Shown here piece by piece: positions 41,841-50,750 of a stretch of DNA of 64,000 bases. The stretch comes from Cohnella rhizoplanae (lineage in GTDB: Bacteria; Bacillota; Bacilli; Paenibacillales; Paenibacillaceae). The notes beneath the pieces were generated by a model, which was not told the origin of the DNA, did not search any database, and saw nothing but the letters and a program-made list of their open reading frames with translations. Position 1 is the first letter of the stretch, and each line of letters begins with the position of its first letter. Made by a program: the position numbers and the translations under genes. The stretch covers positions 17,068 through 81,067 of the forward strand of contig NZ_CAOJCN010000024.1 of the NCBI RefSeq assembly GCF_948329515.1. The letters are read 5' to 3'.

Positions 41841-43373
41841 TTAGTGCGCCAGCGGCGCCTCTCCGTCTTCGCGCTTCTGCAGGACTTCCTTCTTCAGGAA
41901 CCAGCAGAGCACGAAGGCGATGCATACGAAGACGATCGAGATGACGTACAGATTATGATAGGCGTCCGAGAACGCGGTCTTCACCTGCGTCAGCAATTCC
42001 GGCGCGAGTCCCTTCGGTATGCCGCCCGTCTGGATCTCGCCCGCGGTTCCCGCCGGCAGCTGATCCGAGATCCCCGCGATGCCTTGCTTGATATCGCCGG
42101 CGAGCAGCGAACCGAATACGCTGAGACCGATCGACGCGCCGATCGACTGGAAGAGCTGCACGGTCGACAGCGCGATCCCCGCCTCCTCCTTGCTGACCGA
42201 CTCCTGGACGATCAGATTGTCCCCGCCGAACAGCGCGCCGAGTCCGACGCCCATGATGACGAAGGCGACGACGACGTACATCACGGTGACGTCGATGCCG
42301 AACTGCAGCATCAGGATCAAGGCCACGATCGGCAGCGTAAACGAAAGGATAAAGATCGTACGGTAAGCGACCCGGGTGATGAGGAAGCCCACAAGAATGC
42401 TGAACGGTATCGCGCCGCCCATGAATGCCAGGTTCAGATACCCGGAAGCCCTGGGCGACAGATCCATGACGTTCTGCGCAAAAAACGGGAAGTTGGCGAA
42501 CGTGCCCATGACGCCGAGCATCAGAATGAATACGAGGCCCGACAGCACGACGACGTTGCGGTTGCGGAACAGATGAAGCGGAATGATCGGCTCCTCCACC
42601 CTGCGCTCGATCCAGATGAGCAGCGCCGTCATGACGACGAACAAAGCGAGCATGCCGATGATGATCGGCGAGCCCCAGGAGAGACCCTGCGTCTCGATGA
42701 GCACCGGCGCGAGCAGGAGCGACAGCAGCGCGAGCATGAGCGTCGCGGCGCCTAGCCAGTCGATCTTTTTCTTTTCCTCGCCGCGCTTCTCCACCATCCC
42801 GATCCACATGACGGCGGCCGTCAGAATGCCAAACGGCAAGTTAATTAGGAAGATCCAGTGCCAGTTGACGTGCGAGATAAGCTCGCCGCTGATCGTCGGA
42901 CCGAGCAGCTGCGGCAGGATCATCAGCGGTCCGAACAACGCCTGCAGCTTGGCCCGCTGCTCCAGCTCGTACGTGTCGCCCAGGATGACCATGGCGAGCG
43001 GCATGAGGCCGCCGGCGCCGATGCCCTGGATGCCGCGGCCGACGAGCAGCATCGGCATCGAATGCGCGAGACCGCATACGAACGATCCTGCGATGAACAG
43101 TCCGATGCAGGCGAGGTAGACGCGTTTGCGTCCGTAGAGATCGGCCAGCTTGCCGAGGATCGGCATGAACAGCGTCATGGCGAGCATGTAGATGCCGGCC
43201 ACCCAGCCCATGAGCGGCAGCCCGTGCAGGTCGCGGATGATCGTCGGCATCGCCGTGGAGACGATCGTCTCGTCGAGCTCCGCGAAGATCAGGCCGAGCA
43301 TGAGGCCCGTCAGGACCAGCGCCTTGTTGTTTTTGCGTCCGATCGCGGCTTGCGCGAGTGGAGCGATAGACAT
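41841..43373 (-). CDS. DHA2 family MFS exporter (EmrB/QacA type)
   Basis: About 510 aa with 14 predicted TM segments. The DHA2 signature LDETIVSTAMPTIIRDL corresponds here to FAELDETIVSTAMPTI near residue 32, and motif A reads GKLADLYGRKRVYL near 75. It exports drugs or other toxic compounds by proton antiport at the membrane. I chose the ATG at 43373, since AAGGGG lies 11 nt upstream. It follows a second exporter of the same family by about 120 nt, so the two may be one transcription unit. No TetR/MarR regulator is adjacent. Confidence 0.9.
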   Translation of the reverse strand: MSIAPLAQAAIGRKNNKALVLTGLMLGLIFAELDETIVSTAMPTIIRDLHGLPLMGWVAGIYMLAMTLFMPILGKLADLYGRKRVYLACIGLFIAGSFVCGLAHSMPMLLVGRGIQGIGAGGLMPLAMVILGDTYELEQRAKLQALFGPLMILPQLLGPTISGELISHVNWHWIFLINLPFGILTAAVMWIGMVEKRGEEKKKIDWLGAATLMLALLSLLLAPVLIETQGLSWGSPIIIGMLALFVVMTALLIWIERRVEEPIIPLHLFRNRNVVVLSGLVFILMLGVMGTFANFPFFAQNVMDLSPRASGYLNLAFMGGAIPFSILVGFLITRVAYRTIFILSFTLPIVALILMLQFGIDVTVMYVVVAFVIMGVGLGALFGGDNLIVQESVSKEEAGIALSTVQLFQSIGASIGLSVFGSLLAGDIKQGIAGISDQLPAGTAGEIQTGGIPKGLAPELLTQVKTAFSDAYHNLYVISIVFVCIAFVLCWFLKKEVLQKREDGEAPLAH

Positions 43374-43491
43374 TTGCGTTTGCACCCCTTAATCCGGCAG
43401 GAGCCGACATCGACGCCGACGGCGGCCCTGCGCTTGAACTGCTGTTATCGTACGACCGGTTTGTGAACTCAATATGAAATGAAAACCGGCC

Positions 43492-45027
43492 TCAATGACC
43501 GCCCGTTGCCTCGCTCGGCCTCTCCCCTTTGGCGGGAATCTCGAGCTTCGAGCGCCCCATGAAAAAGACGGCGAACAGCGCGAGGGCGGCCGGCAGGATC
43601 GCCCACATAAACGTCTGCGCGATCGAAGACGACAAGGCGTCCACGATCTTATGCAGCGCGTCCTCCGGAATCTTGGCGCGATTCTCGGGCGTCAGCGATT
43701 GGCGGATATCGCCCAGGGCGCCGCCCTGCTTATCTCCCGAGCCCGCGAATGCGTCCGTCATTTTATCCGACAGCAGGTTGCGCTGCATGATGCCGAACAC
43801 GGTGAGGCCGACGGTCATGCCTAGCGATCGGACGAAGGACATCGTCGCGCTGGCCGAGCCCCGTTGGTTGGCATTGAAGCCGTGCATGCTCGACATGCCC
43901 AGCACGGAGAAGGAGAAGCCGACGCCGAACCCGGTGATGATCATATACCATACCAGCGTTGCCTTGGACGTCTCCGGCGTAATCGTGGAGAGCAGCGCCG
44001 CCCCGATGACGAGGATGACGGCCGACAGTATCATCACATTGCGATAAGACGTCTTCATCGCGAGGAAAGCGCCGATCTGCGCGGATGCGACGGAGCCGAG
44101 CGTCAACGGCAGCAGGATCAGACCGGAGTTGGTCGCCGAACCGCCGTTTACGCCCTGTACGAAGATCGGGATGTACATGGCGAACGTGATGAACGCCGCG
44201 CCGTAGAACAAGCTCGCCACCGTGCTGGCCGCGAACAGCGGCCTGCGGAACATGCTATAGGACACGATCGGATCCGCCGCCCGGGTCTCCGCGTAGAGGA
44301 ACACGGCGAGCAAGACGAACGCGGCGGCAAACAACGAGAGGATCTGCGACGAATCCCAGGCATACGTGCCTCCGCCGAGCTCCAGCGCGAACATCAGGCT
44401 GACGACCGCGCCGACGAGCGTCGAAGCGCCCCACCAGTCGATCCGCTGCTTCACGTGTACGCGCGACTCCTTGTAGCTGAAAACGATCAACGCCAGCGCG
44501 ATCAGCCCGATCGGCAGATTGATGTAGAAGATCCAGCGCCAGTGGATGTGATCGGTGATATATGCGCCCAGCAGCGGACCCGCCAGACTCGAGGTGCCGA
44601 ACACGGCGCCGAAGATGCCGGACATGGCGCCCCGTTTTTCTTCCGGAACGACGTCGAACAGGATCGTAAAAGCGATCGGTACGAGCGCGCCGCCCCCGAT
44701 GCCCTGGATCGCCCGGTAGATCGACAGCTCCGTGATGCTGGTCGCCGTTCCGCACAGCACCGAGCCGAGCAGGAACATGATCATGCCGAAAACGAAGAAT
44801 CGTTTGCGTCCGTACATATCGGACAGCTTGCCGAAGATAGGCATGCCCGCCATCTCCGTCACGAGATAGGCCGAGGTGACCCAGACGATCTTGTCATAGC
44901 CGCCCAGGTCCGAGACGATCGTCGCCATGGCCGTCCCGACGATCGTATTGTCGATGGCCGCCACGAAAATGCCGAGCATCAGCCCGGCGAGAATTACGCC
45001 CATCTTATTGCTTTTGACCAGACTCAC
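43492..45027 (-). CDS. DHA2 family MFS exporter (EmrB/QacA type)
   Basis: 511 aa with 14 predicted TM segments. AAIDNTIVGTAMATIVSDL near residue 23 is the DHA2 motif D1-type sequence, and GKLSDMYGRKRFFV near 70 is motif A. AAGGAGG lies 7 nt before a GTG start. It shares the family but not close sequence with the next exporter, so the two are diverged paralogues. It begins 20 nt after the bactofilin gene yhbF and may be read from the yhbD promoter. Confidence 0.9.
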   Translation of the reverse strand: MSLVKSNKMGVILAGLMLGIFVAAIDNTIVGTAMATIVSDLGGYDKIVWVTSAYLVTEMAGMPIFGKLSDMYGRKRFFVFGMIMFLLGSVLCGTATSITELSIYRAIQGIGGGALVPIAFTILFDVVPEEKRGAMSGIFGAVFGTSSLAGPLLGAYITDHIHWRWIFYINLPIGLIALALIVFSYKESRVHVKQRIDWWGASTLVGAVVSLMFALELGGGTYAWDSSQILSLFAAAFVLLAVFLYAETRAADPIVSYSMFRRPLFAASTVASLFYGAAFITFAMYIPIFVQGVNGGSATNSGLILLPLTLGSVASAQIGAFLAMKTSYRNVMILSAVILVIGAALLSTITPETSKATLVWYMIITGFGVGFSFSVLGMSSMHGFNANQRGSASATMSFVRSLGMTVGLTVFGIMQRNLLSDKMTDAFAGSGDKQGGALGDIRQSLTPENRAKIPEDALHKIVDALSSSIAQTFMWAILPAALALFAVFFMGRSKLEIPAKGERPSEATGGH

Positions 45028-45047
45028 CAGTATACCTCCTTAGTGTA

Positions 45048-45719
45048 TTAGATACGCACGCGCTCGCCGACCGTCGAGCCCGAAGCCACCCGCAGCTCCC
45101 GCCGGTATTCGACCCGCCCGATCCTGCATCCGGGTCCGATCGCGACGTCTCCGCCCCGCACGACCTCGGCTTCTGTATATTGCAGCTCCACCTGATCTCC
45201 TTCGATGAGTCCCGCCGTCAGCGTAGCCGCTCCCCATGGCGACACCAGGTTTTTAATCGCGCTTATCCGGCTGCGCCTCACGCGCAGACGGCCGCCGCCG
45301 AGCTCGCGTACGGTGCTGGGTCCGAAGAGGCTGAGATCCAGCCGCTCCGCCGTGAGCAGCCCCCCGCAGACGATACCGCCGCGCAGTTCGGCTTCGCCGA
45401 TATCCGCATTGCCGTCCACGGAGAGCTGGCCGTCGAGCTTTATCTTTTCGCTCCTCAGGCTTCCCTTTACTTTAACCTCGCCCGTCCCCCGAATTTCGCC
45501 GCTTGCCAGACTGGCCTCGACGCCGCAGACCCCGGTCAGCCGCACCGCCTCCGCGTTTAGTTTTCCTCGCACGTTCATTTCCCCGGTACAGGCTAATCGC
45601 CCGCAATACAGGTCGCCGTTTATCTCGCATTCGCCCGTTATCTTCACCAGTTTGTAGACGCCTCCGTTCGAAGAGGTCGTGCCCACCATTTTTAGATCCG
45701 GTCGCTCCGTATTAGCCAT
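45048..45719 (-). CDS. yhbF: Bactofilin-family polymer-forming protein
   Basis: 223 aa with a repetitive beta pattern of about 17-20 residues per rung (for example GECEINGDLYCGRLACTGEMNVRGKL), as in bactofilin beta-helices. The C-terminal IGPGCRIGRVEYRREL is shared with the next protein. Bactofilins polymerise into cytoskeletal filaments, often at the membrane. The ATG at 45719 overlaps the end of the neighbouring bactofilin by 8 nt. The order with yhbD matches B. subtilis yhbD-yhbE-yhbF. Confidence 0.85.
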   Translation of the reverse strand: MANTERPDLKMVGTTSSNGGVYKLVKITGECEINGDLYCGRLACTGEMNVRGKLNAEAVRLTGVCGVEASLASGEIRGTGEVKVKGSLRSEKIKLDGQLSVDGNADIGEAELRGGIVCGGLLTAERLDLSLFGPSTVRELGGGRLRVRRSRISAIKNLVSPWGAATLTAGLIEGDQVELQYTEAEVVRGGDVAIGPGCRIGRVEYRRELRVASGSTVGERVRI

Positions 45720-46410
45720 GAAGCCTCGCCTCCTCTCCGATTCGGGCCGACGGGTGCTTGCGCAGCTCGGTCTGGTATTCCACGCGCCCGATGACGCAGC
45801 CTGGGCCGATCGCCACCCTGTCCCCCCGCACGATATCTGCCGTCGCGTGGTCCAGCTCGATATCGTCGCCTTCGACGACGCCGGCCTTGAGCTCCGGCGC
45901 GATGCCCGGCACCATCCACTTCCACAGCGCGTGCCAGGCGCCCGTCCTGCCTTTGCCGATGCAGATCGTCTCGCCACCGATCTCGCGGGCGGAGCCCCTG
46001 CCCTGCAGCTTCAATCGGATGGTGCCCGCATTCAGCAGTCCGCCGATCTTGAAGGCGCCCTCGCCTTCGATGACATCCGCCTCGCAGTCGCCGCCGACTT
46101 CCAGCATGCCGTTCATTCGCAGCTGCTGCCCCGCGTACCCGCCTTCGATCGTGACCACGCCGTCAAAGGATGCCCGCTCCGCGCTGAGCGCGCCGCCCAC
46201 GGACATCGTTCCGTCCACGTCCAATTCATCTGCCGTCAGGTTCCCGCGGATGCGGATGCGCCCCTTTACGTCGAACTTTTGCGCTGCGATATCCTCATCT
46301 ACCTTGCACACTCCGTTGATGTTCACGGTCCTGTAGACGCCGCCTGCTACCGTCCCGATCCCGTCCATCTTCAGATCGCCGATCGCCCCGCTCGTCATTT
46401 CCCATCCCAT
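45712..46410 (-). CDS. yhbE: Bactofilin-family polymer-forming protein
   Basis: 232 aa. The repetitive short beta strands GVCKVDEDIAAQKFDVKGRIRIRGNLTADELDVDGTMSVGG fit a bactofilin beta-helix. A middle segment WHALWKWMVPGIAPELK interrupts the helix and the closing rungs resemble those of the partner. The ATG at 46410 directly follows AAGGG; the ATG at 46398 is an alternative. It lies 8 nt after yhbD and overlaps yhbF, so the three are co-expressed. Confidence 0.85.
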   Translation of the reverse strand: MGWEMTSGAIGDLKMDGIGTVAGGVYRTVNINGVCKVDEDIAAQKFDVKGRIRIRGNLTADELDVDGTMSVGGALSAERASFDGVVTIEGGYAGQQLRMNGMLEVGGDCEADVIEGEGAFKIGGLLNAGTIRLKLQGRGSAREIGGETICIGKGRTGAWHALWKWMVPGIAPELKAGVVEGDDIELDHATADIVRGDRVAIGPGCVIGRVEYQTELRKHPSARIGEEARLHG

Positions 46411-46417
46411 CCCTTCT

Positions 46418-47047
46418 TCAGTTCAGTTCGCCGCGCAGCTGCTCCGCCAGCTCTGTCAGCTGCATTTTGATCACGATCTTCACGCCAGGGTCGAAGTACA
46501 ACGCGGGAGGCGCCGCGACCAGCGCGAACATCGACACGCCCATTTTGCGCATGAACAGCAGCTCGCACGGCTTTCCCTCGAATCGGGGAAAATGGTTCCG
46601 CAGCGTCTCCATCAGCATGCCGCTCTCTTCCAGACTAATCTCGCCGTCCGATAGCAGCCGGTCCGTCGCGTACAGATAGAGCAGCTGCTCGAACGAATAC
46701 GCCTCCTGCCCGTTTTGCTGCGCGAGCGTACTGAATCGATCGACCACCAGTACCGAAACAATGTTACGTTCTATTAACTCTCTCTTGGACAGCGTCAGAT
46801 CTACTTGATAGGGAGACAGCTTGCCGGCCAGCTCATCCAGCGACAGATCCTCCTTCATGTTCATGATCCGGTCGATTCTCGCCAGAATCATATCCTTCGG
46901 AAAAAAGGTCTCCTGCCCGGTAAACGTAGACTTGCGGATGAACCAATCCTCCGGGATGAGCTGCTTGCGCTTCCAGCGGTACAGCTGACCGTAGGAGATG
47001 CCCGTGAGCTCCAGCAGATCCTTTTTGGAGATCAATTCGCGCTCCAT
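46418..47047 (-). CDS. yhbD: YhbD-family HTH protein, likely regulator of the bactofilin operon
   Basis: 209 aa. The N-terminus ELISKKDLLELTGISYGQLYRWKRKQLIPEDWFIRKSTFTGQETFFPKD is a MerR-like HTH that is strongly conserved in YhbD. The remainder is a helical/alpha-beta domain (LALMFMRKMGVSMFALVAAP-like) that may sense a signal. AGGTG lies 6 nt before the ATG at 47047. A palindrome inside its promoter suggests autoregulation. Its biochemical role is not established. Confidence 0.85.
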   Translation of the reverse strand: MERELISKKDLLELTGISYGQLYRWKRKQLIPEDWFIRKSTFTGQETFFPKDMILARIDRIMNMKEDLSLDELAGKLSPYQVDLTLSKRELIERNIVSVLVVDRFSTLAQQNGQEAYSFEQLLYLYATDRLLSDGEISLEESGMLMETLRNHFPRFEGKPCELLFMRKMGVSMFALVAAPPALYFDPGVKIVIKMQLTELAEQLRGELN

Positions 47048-47066
47048 GTTCCTCACCTCTGCAAAC

Positions 47067-47095
47067 AATGTAACATAACACTGTTACGTTGTAAA
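47067..47095 (-). promoter_or_regulatory. yhbD promoter with operator in the spacer
   Basis: On the minus strand TTTACA (47095-47090) and TACATT (47072-47067) are 17 nt apart. GTAACA-N6-TGTTAC (47070-47087) lies between and partly over the -10 box. An operator inside the spacer is typical of MerR-type control. The leader would be only about 15 nt, with the ribosome site directly behind the -10. Confidence 0.55.
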
Positions 47096-47099
47096 TGAG

Positions 47100-47599
47100 G
47101 AAAATGATGCTTGCCTGCGTTTTCATTGTAATCGCAACTGCGGCGGTCCGCTTCGGTCTGCGGTAGTTGAGCTGCCTCGGTCTCGGGACCGAGAGAACGC
47201 GGTGGGTGCAGCGTGATGGAAGGAAAGATACGATAGGTGCGTGTTGGGTTACGCATGTATGCGTGGCATTGTAAATGAAGGGCACCTGTAGTTTGTGTGC
47301 ATAGGAGCGTCTATACATATTTGACTAATATTGCGGTTTGCTCGTTATGGACTCAGCGCCCCTTATTTTTGCTCAATTGAGCTCAATTAACGAGCTTCCG
47401 GACTCACGATACGTTATTTCGTTCCAACCACGCCTCATTCAGTCAGTAACGGATTTCCTGTCCGCTCATTGTTCCGCACCGTCGTCATCTGCCGAAATAA
47501 CGAATCGTATGTCCGCGCGCGAACGCATCAACAAACCAAATTACCTGCAAACCAAAGAATCTGCAAATGCACCGACGACAATACGCCGTCCGTCTCCAC
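47100..47599. repeat. Gene-free stretch with a dispersed palindromic element
   Basis: No gene is supported here. CGGAC-type arms at 47399-47421 and 47493-47515 are inverted copies of 23 bp with three mismatches, 71 nt apart. A half-related GGACTCA...TTATTT unit lies at 47349-47370, and CTCGTTA/TAACGAG arms enclose it. The frames that cross it have no ribosome site or family similarity. Confidence 0.6.
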
Positions 47600-47632
47600 A
47601 AAAATAAAAACGAGGCGCCAAGCGCCCCGCCT
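47600..47632 (-). terminator. Rho-independent terminator of the cyclase-family gene
   Basis: The stem GGCGC/GCGCC, extended by GGCGG-type pairs around a 3-nt loop, is followed on the minus strand by TTTTTATTTTT. It lies about 20 nt after the stop codon. Confidence 0.8.
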
Positions 47633-47650
47633 TCTATCAAACGCTATAGA

Positions 47651-48274
47651 TCAGTCCCCGATGAGCATCGCTCTCGCCGGCGCGGCATCGATGCCGGTAA
47701 GCTTGAGCGGGGCGATCACGAGCCAATAAGAACCTGGCTCGACTTCTTTGAGACGCACGCCTTCGACGATAACGATACCGGCGCGCATGAGCGTGCGGTG
47801 CGTCGGATATTCCTCCTGCGCCCGCTCGATCCCGAGCGCGTCCGTAACGGCGACCGCGATGCCGACGTCGGCCAGATATCGCGCTCCGTCCTCCCGCAGG
47901 AACACGAAATCCATCAGAAATTCCTCGCTATAAGAGCTGCTCGTCTTGAACAGCAGACGCTCGCCCTTTTGGATGTTAAACGGCACGAGGTCTTCTTTCG
48001 TGATGTATTCCTTCACGTGCGTCAGATCGAGCACGCGCGCAGGTCCCACCAGCCGGTCCAGCGGGATCGTCTCGATCGTCTCTCCCCCCGCCAGCATGTG
48101 CAGCGGCGCGTCGACGTGCGTACCGGTATGAACGTTCATGGTCAGCAGGCTCTCGTGCGGCTTGCCTTGGTCATGATTTTGCACGTTTTCGATACGAGGC
48201 TTCTTGGCCTCGTAATTTTTCCATACCTGCATGCCTTCCTCGATCGTCATGCTGATGTCGTATATGCGCGGCAT
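47651..48274 (-). CDS. Cyclase family protein (kynurenine formamidase-like hydrolase)
   Basis: 207 aa, full length. The metal-binding motif HTGTHVDAPLHML lies near residue 49, and the N-terminal YDISMTIEEGMQVW and C-terminal VIAPLKLTGIDAAPARAML match the cyclase/KynB family. Members are Mn/Zn hydrolases acting on amides, lactones or formyl-kynurenine. No kynurenine-pathway gene is adjacent, so the substrate is open. Flanked by terminators on both sides, it is monocistronic. Confidence 0.87.
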   Translation of the reverse strand: MPRIYDISMTIEEGMQVWKNYEAKKPRIENVQNHDQGKPHESLLTMNVHTGTHVDAPLHMLAGGETIETIPLDRLVGPARVLDLTHVKEYITKEDLVPFNIQKGERLLFKTSSSYSEEFLMDFVFLREDGARYLADVGIAVAVTDALGIERAQEEYPTHRTLMRAGIVIVEGVRLKEVEPGSYWLVIAPLKLTGIDAAPARAMLIGD

Positions 48275-48292
48275 CCGTCTGCGCCTCCTCCG

Positions 48293-48325
48293 AAGTAAAG
48301 GCTGCCCGCTCAGGCGGACAGCCTC
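48293..48325 (-). terminator. Rho-independent terminator of zwf
   Basis: The stem AGGCTG-CCGC/GCGG-CAGCCT with one mismatch and a 4-nt loop ends in a short T-rich tail on the minus strand. It lies just after the zwf stop. Confidence 0.7.
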
Positions 48326-48329
48326 GTAT

Positions 48330-49883
48330 TTACTTGCCGGTATTGCTTACCCAAATCACGTTGTCCTCGTCCTGCCCGTTCACCGGCCACCAGTGGAAGC
48401 CGTCCTGATGGAGCAGCTTGTGCGCCTGCTGCGGTCCCCACGCGCCGGCCGAGTAGTGGGCCAGATCCGCTGCATGCTCTTGCCAGGCGGCAGCGATCGG
48501 GTCGACCAGCTGCCATGCGGCCGCGAGCTCGTCCCAGCGGGTGAAGTACGTCGAGTCGCCGCGGGCCGCGTCGAAGAGCAGACGCTCATAAGCTTCCGGC
48601 GTATTGATGCCGACCTGGCAGCTCTGGCAGAACTCCATCGCGACGGGCTGCACGGTCATCTCGTTGCCAGGCTTCTTGGCATTGATCCGGATGTAGATGC
48701 CCTCCATCGGGTTGACCCGGATGACGAGCAGGTTCGGCTGCAGCTGCTGACGGCTCGCGAACAACAGGTTGCCCGGCACGTTCTTGAACTCGACGACGAT
48801 CTCGGTCGACTTGACCGGGAGCCGCTTGCCCGTGCGGACATAGAACGGAACGCCCGACCAGCGGAAGTTGTCCACGAACAGACGCGCTGCGAAAAAAGTC
48901 TCGGTCGTCGAGTCCTCGGGCACCGAATCTTCCTCGCGGTAGCCCTTCAGCGCTTGACCCCTCAGCTCACCCGACGAATACTGGCCGCGGATAACGCGCT
49001 CGCGCACCTCGTCGCCGGACTTGAAGCCGCGCAGAGAGCGCAGCACCTTGACCTTCTCGTCGCGGATCGCTTCCGGATCGAGATGGCTCGGCGGCTCCAT
49101 CGCGATCATCGTCAGCATCTGCAGCATGTGGTTCTGCACCATGTCGCGAAGCGCGCCCGACTTGTTGTAGTAAGCGCCGCGCTCCTCCACGCCGACCGTC
49201 TCGGCCAACGTAATCTGGACGTTGGCGATGTGCTGCTTGTTCCAGAGCGGCTCGAAGAAGGCGTTGGCGAAGCGGATGACCTCGATATTCTGCACCATTT
49301 CCTTGCCCAGGTAATGGTCGATGCGGAATACTTCGTCTTCGCGGAAGACATGGCGGATCTCCTCGTTAAGCTTGGACGCCGACGGATAATCGTATCCGAA
49401 CGGCTTCTCGATGACCAGCCGGTGCCAGCCTGCGCTGTCGAGCATGCCGCCGTCGCGAAGATTCCGGGAGACGGTACCGAACAGCTCGGGCGCGAGGGCC
49501 AGATAGAACAATCGGTTGTCCGGGATCGAATAACGCGCCTCGAGCGCCTCCGTCGACGCCTTGAGCTCGCGGAAGCCGTCGACGTTGCCGATGTCGAGCG
49601 AATGGTAGGTGAAGCGCTCGGCGAAGCCTTGCCATTCCGTCTCGCCCTCGATCTTGTACCGGCAAAATTCCTTGATCGATTCAAGGACGTCCTCGCGGAA
49701 CTGCTCGTCCGTGCGCGGACGGCGCGCGAGGCCTACGATGGCGAACCGTTCGCCGAGCTTGCCTTCGCGGTAGAGACTGTACAGCGCCGGGAATAGCTTG
49801 CGGCGGGCCAAGTCTCCCGTCGCTCCAAAGATAAAGTAAACCGCGCCTTCGGCGGTTACGTTGTCAACCAGTTGGTCCGTCAT
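48330..49883 (-). CDS. zwf: Glucose-6-phosphate 1-dehydrogenase
   Basis: 517 aa. The NADP-binding loop FIFGATGDLARRKLFPALY is at the N-terminus and the G6P-binding RIDHYLGKEMVQN lies near residue 190. C-terminal segments (ITLAETVGVEERGAYYNKSGALRDMVQNHMLQ) are conserved. It oxidises glucose-6-phosphate to 6-phosphogluconolactone, feeding NADPH and the pentose phosphate pathway. The ATG at 49883 has only a weak AGAG-type site. Monocistronic. Confidence 0.96.
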   Translation of the reverse strand: MTDQLVDNVTAEGAVYFIFGATGDLARRKLFPALYSLYREGKLGERFAIVGLARRPRTDEQFREDVLESIKEFCRYKIEGETEWQGFAERFTYHSLDIGNVDGFRELKASTEALEARYSIPDNRLFYLALAPELFGTVSRNLRDGGMLDSAGWHRLVIEKPFGYDYPSASKLNEEIRHVFREDEVFRIDHYLGKEMVQNIEVIRFANAFFEPLWNKQHIANVQITLAETVGVEERGAYYNKSGALRDMVQNHMLQMLTMIAMEPPSHLDPEAIRDEKVKVLRSLRGFKSGDEVRERVIRGQYSSGELRGQALKGYREEDSVPEDSTTETFFAARLFVDNFRWSGVPFYVRTGKRLPVKSTEIVVEFKNVPGNLLFASRQQLQPNLLVIRVNPMEGIYIRINAKKPGNEMTVQPVAMEFCQSCQVGINTPEAYERLLFDAARGDSTYFTRWDELAAAWQLVDPIAAAWQEHAADLAHYSAGAWGPQQAHKLLHQDGFHWWPVNGQDEDNVIWVSNTGK

Positions 49884-50147
49884 TTGGTCGTCATCTCTCT
49901 ATGTGCAGGATAGCGCATAATGCGCTTCGGATCTTTCATTTAAGTATCGGCTCGGACTGCATCGCTTTAAAGCCCAGGCTTGACCTGTACTCTTGCCAAG
50001 TAGTTTATCATAATTGAAATCGCTAAGCTATTCTTTTGGAGGTTTCTGACAGGCGGCAGGGTGTTTCAATCGCATGCGGAGCGGGTAATTCAGCATAACT
50101 TATTCTAGGATGCGGAACCGACCGCCCGATTCGAGGAGGACAGCAAC

Positions 50148-50678
50148 ATGGCCATACGATTCAACGCTTTGAACGGCTCCGCCCGGCTTCCCCGGGTCGC
50201 CCCAGTGTACAGGGTGACCCCGCCTCTGCCGTTCCAGGACGTGCTCGACGAAGAGACGTACAGGTACGTGCAGGAGGAGGAGGGATCCCGGCGCGCGCCG
50301 GCTCCGGCTCCGCTGCCTCCTCACATGAAGCGCGCTGCCGCGGCGGCCTCGTCGGTCGTGCAGCAGGCGATCGAGGTCAACTATGCGGTCGACAAGGTGT
50401 ATGCCAGCCCCTCCGAGGCTGCGATGACGGAGCTGCAAGACAAGGCGGACAGCCTCATTCGGCGCCTTCAGTCCGAGCAGGAGCTGCAGCTTGATCCCGA
50501 TCTCGGACAGCGCCTGTCGGGCGCATATTCGCCGATGGGCTTGCGCAGGGTCGCGGAGCCGTTGACCGAGCAAGCCCCTTGGCGGATGATTCCCATCCGC
50601 GAGGCGATCTATACGGATCAGATGCAGATTCAGTCGCTGTATCCCGAGACCGGGTTGGTGCTGAGCGCGGAGGCTTAA
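50148..50678 (+). CDS. Hypothetical protein, proline/alanine-rich N-terminus
   Basis: 176 aa, with GAGGAGGA 7-8 nt before the ATG, so translation is likely. Residues ~1-60 are rich in Pro, Ala and Arg (VAPVYRVTPPLPFQDVLDEETYRYVQ) and look disordered. The middle (~75-120) is a predicted amphipathic helix (MTELQDKADSLIRRLQSEQELQ). I recognise no family. A terminator follows directly. The neighbours (zwf, EAL protein) are in the opposite orientation and give no functional hint. Confidence 0.65.
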   Translation: MAIRFNALNGSARLPRVAPVYRVTPPLPFQDVLDEETYRYVQEEEGSRRAPAPAPLPPHMKRAAAAASSVVQQAIEVNYAVDKVYASPSEAAMTELQDKADSLIRRLQSEQELQLDPDLGQRLSGAYSPMGLRRVAEPLTEQAPWRMIPIREAIYTDQMQIQSLYPETGLVLSAEA

Positions 50679-50689
50679 GTCTATGTCGT

Positions 50690-50731
50690 AAAAAAGGACG
50701 CCGCAGAGAAACGCTGCGCGTCCTTTTTTGC
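50690..50731. terminator. Bidirectional terminator between the hypothetical gene and the EAL gene
   Basis: AAAAAAGGACGC and GCGTCCTTTTTT form a perfect 12-bp stem with an inner GCAG/CTGC pairing. A-runs and T-runs flank it, so both convergent genes can use it. Confidence 0.9.
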
Positions 50732-50750
50732 ATTTGCAGGACATACCTCT

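Noticed and set aside
41106..41944. Several plus-strand frames over the 62-bp array
   Set aside because: Tandem-repeat artefacts without start signals; the period is not a multiple of three, so the frames shift between copies.
41841..45027. Drug-resistance island
   Set aside because: Two DHA2 exporters are ordinary chromosomal genes in this group; there is no transposase, integrase or resistance enzyme nearby.
47338..47607. 89-aa plus-strand frame in the gap before the cyclase-family gene
   Set aside because: No ribosome site or family similarity; it crosses the palindromic element and ends in the terminator of the neighbouring gene.
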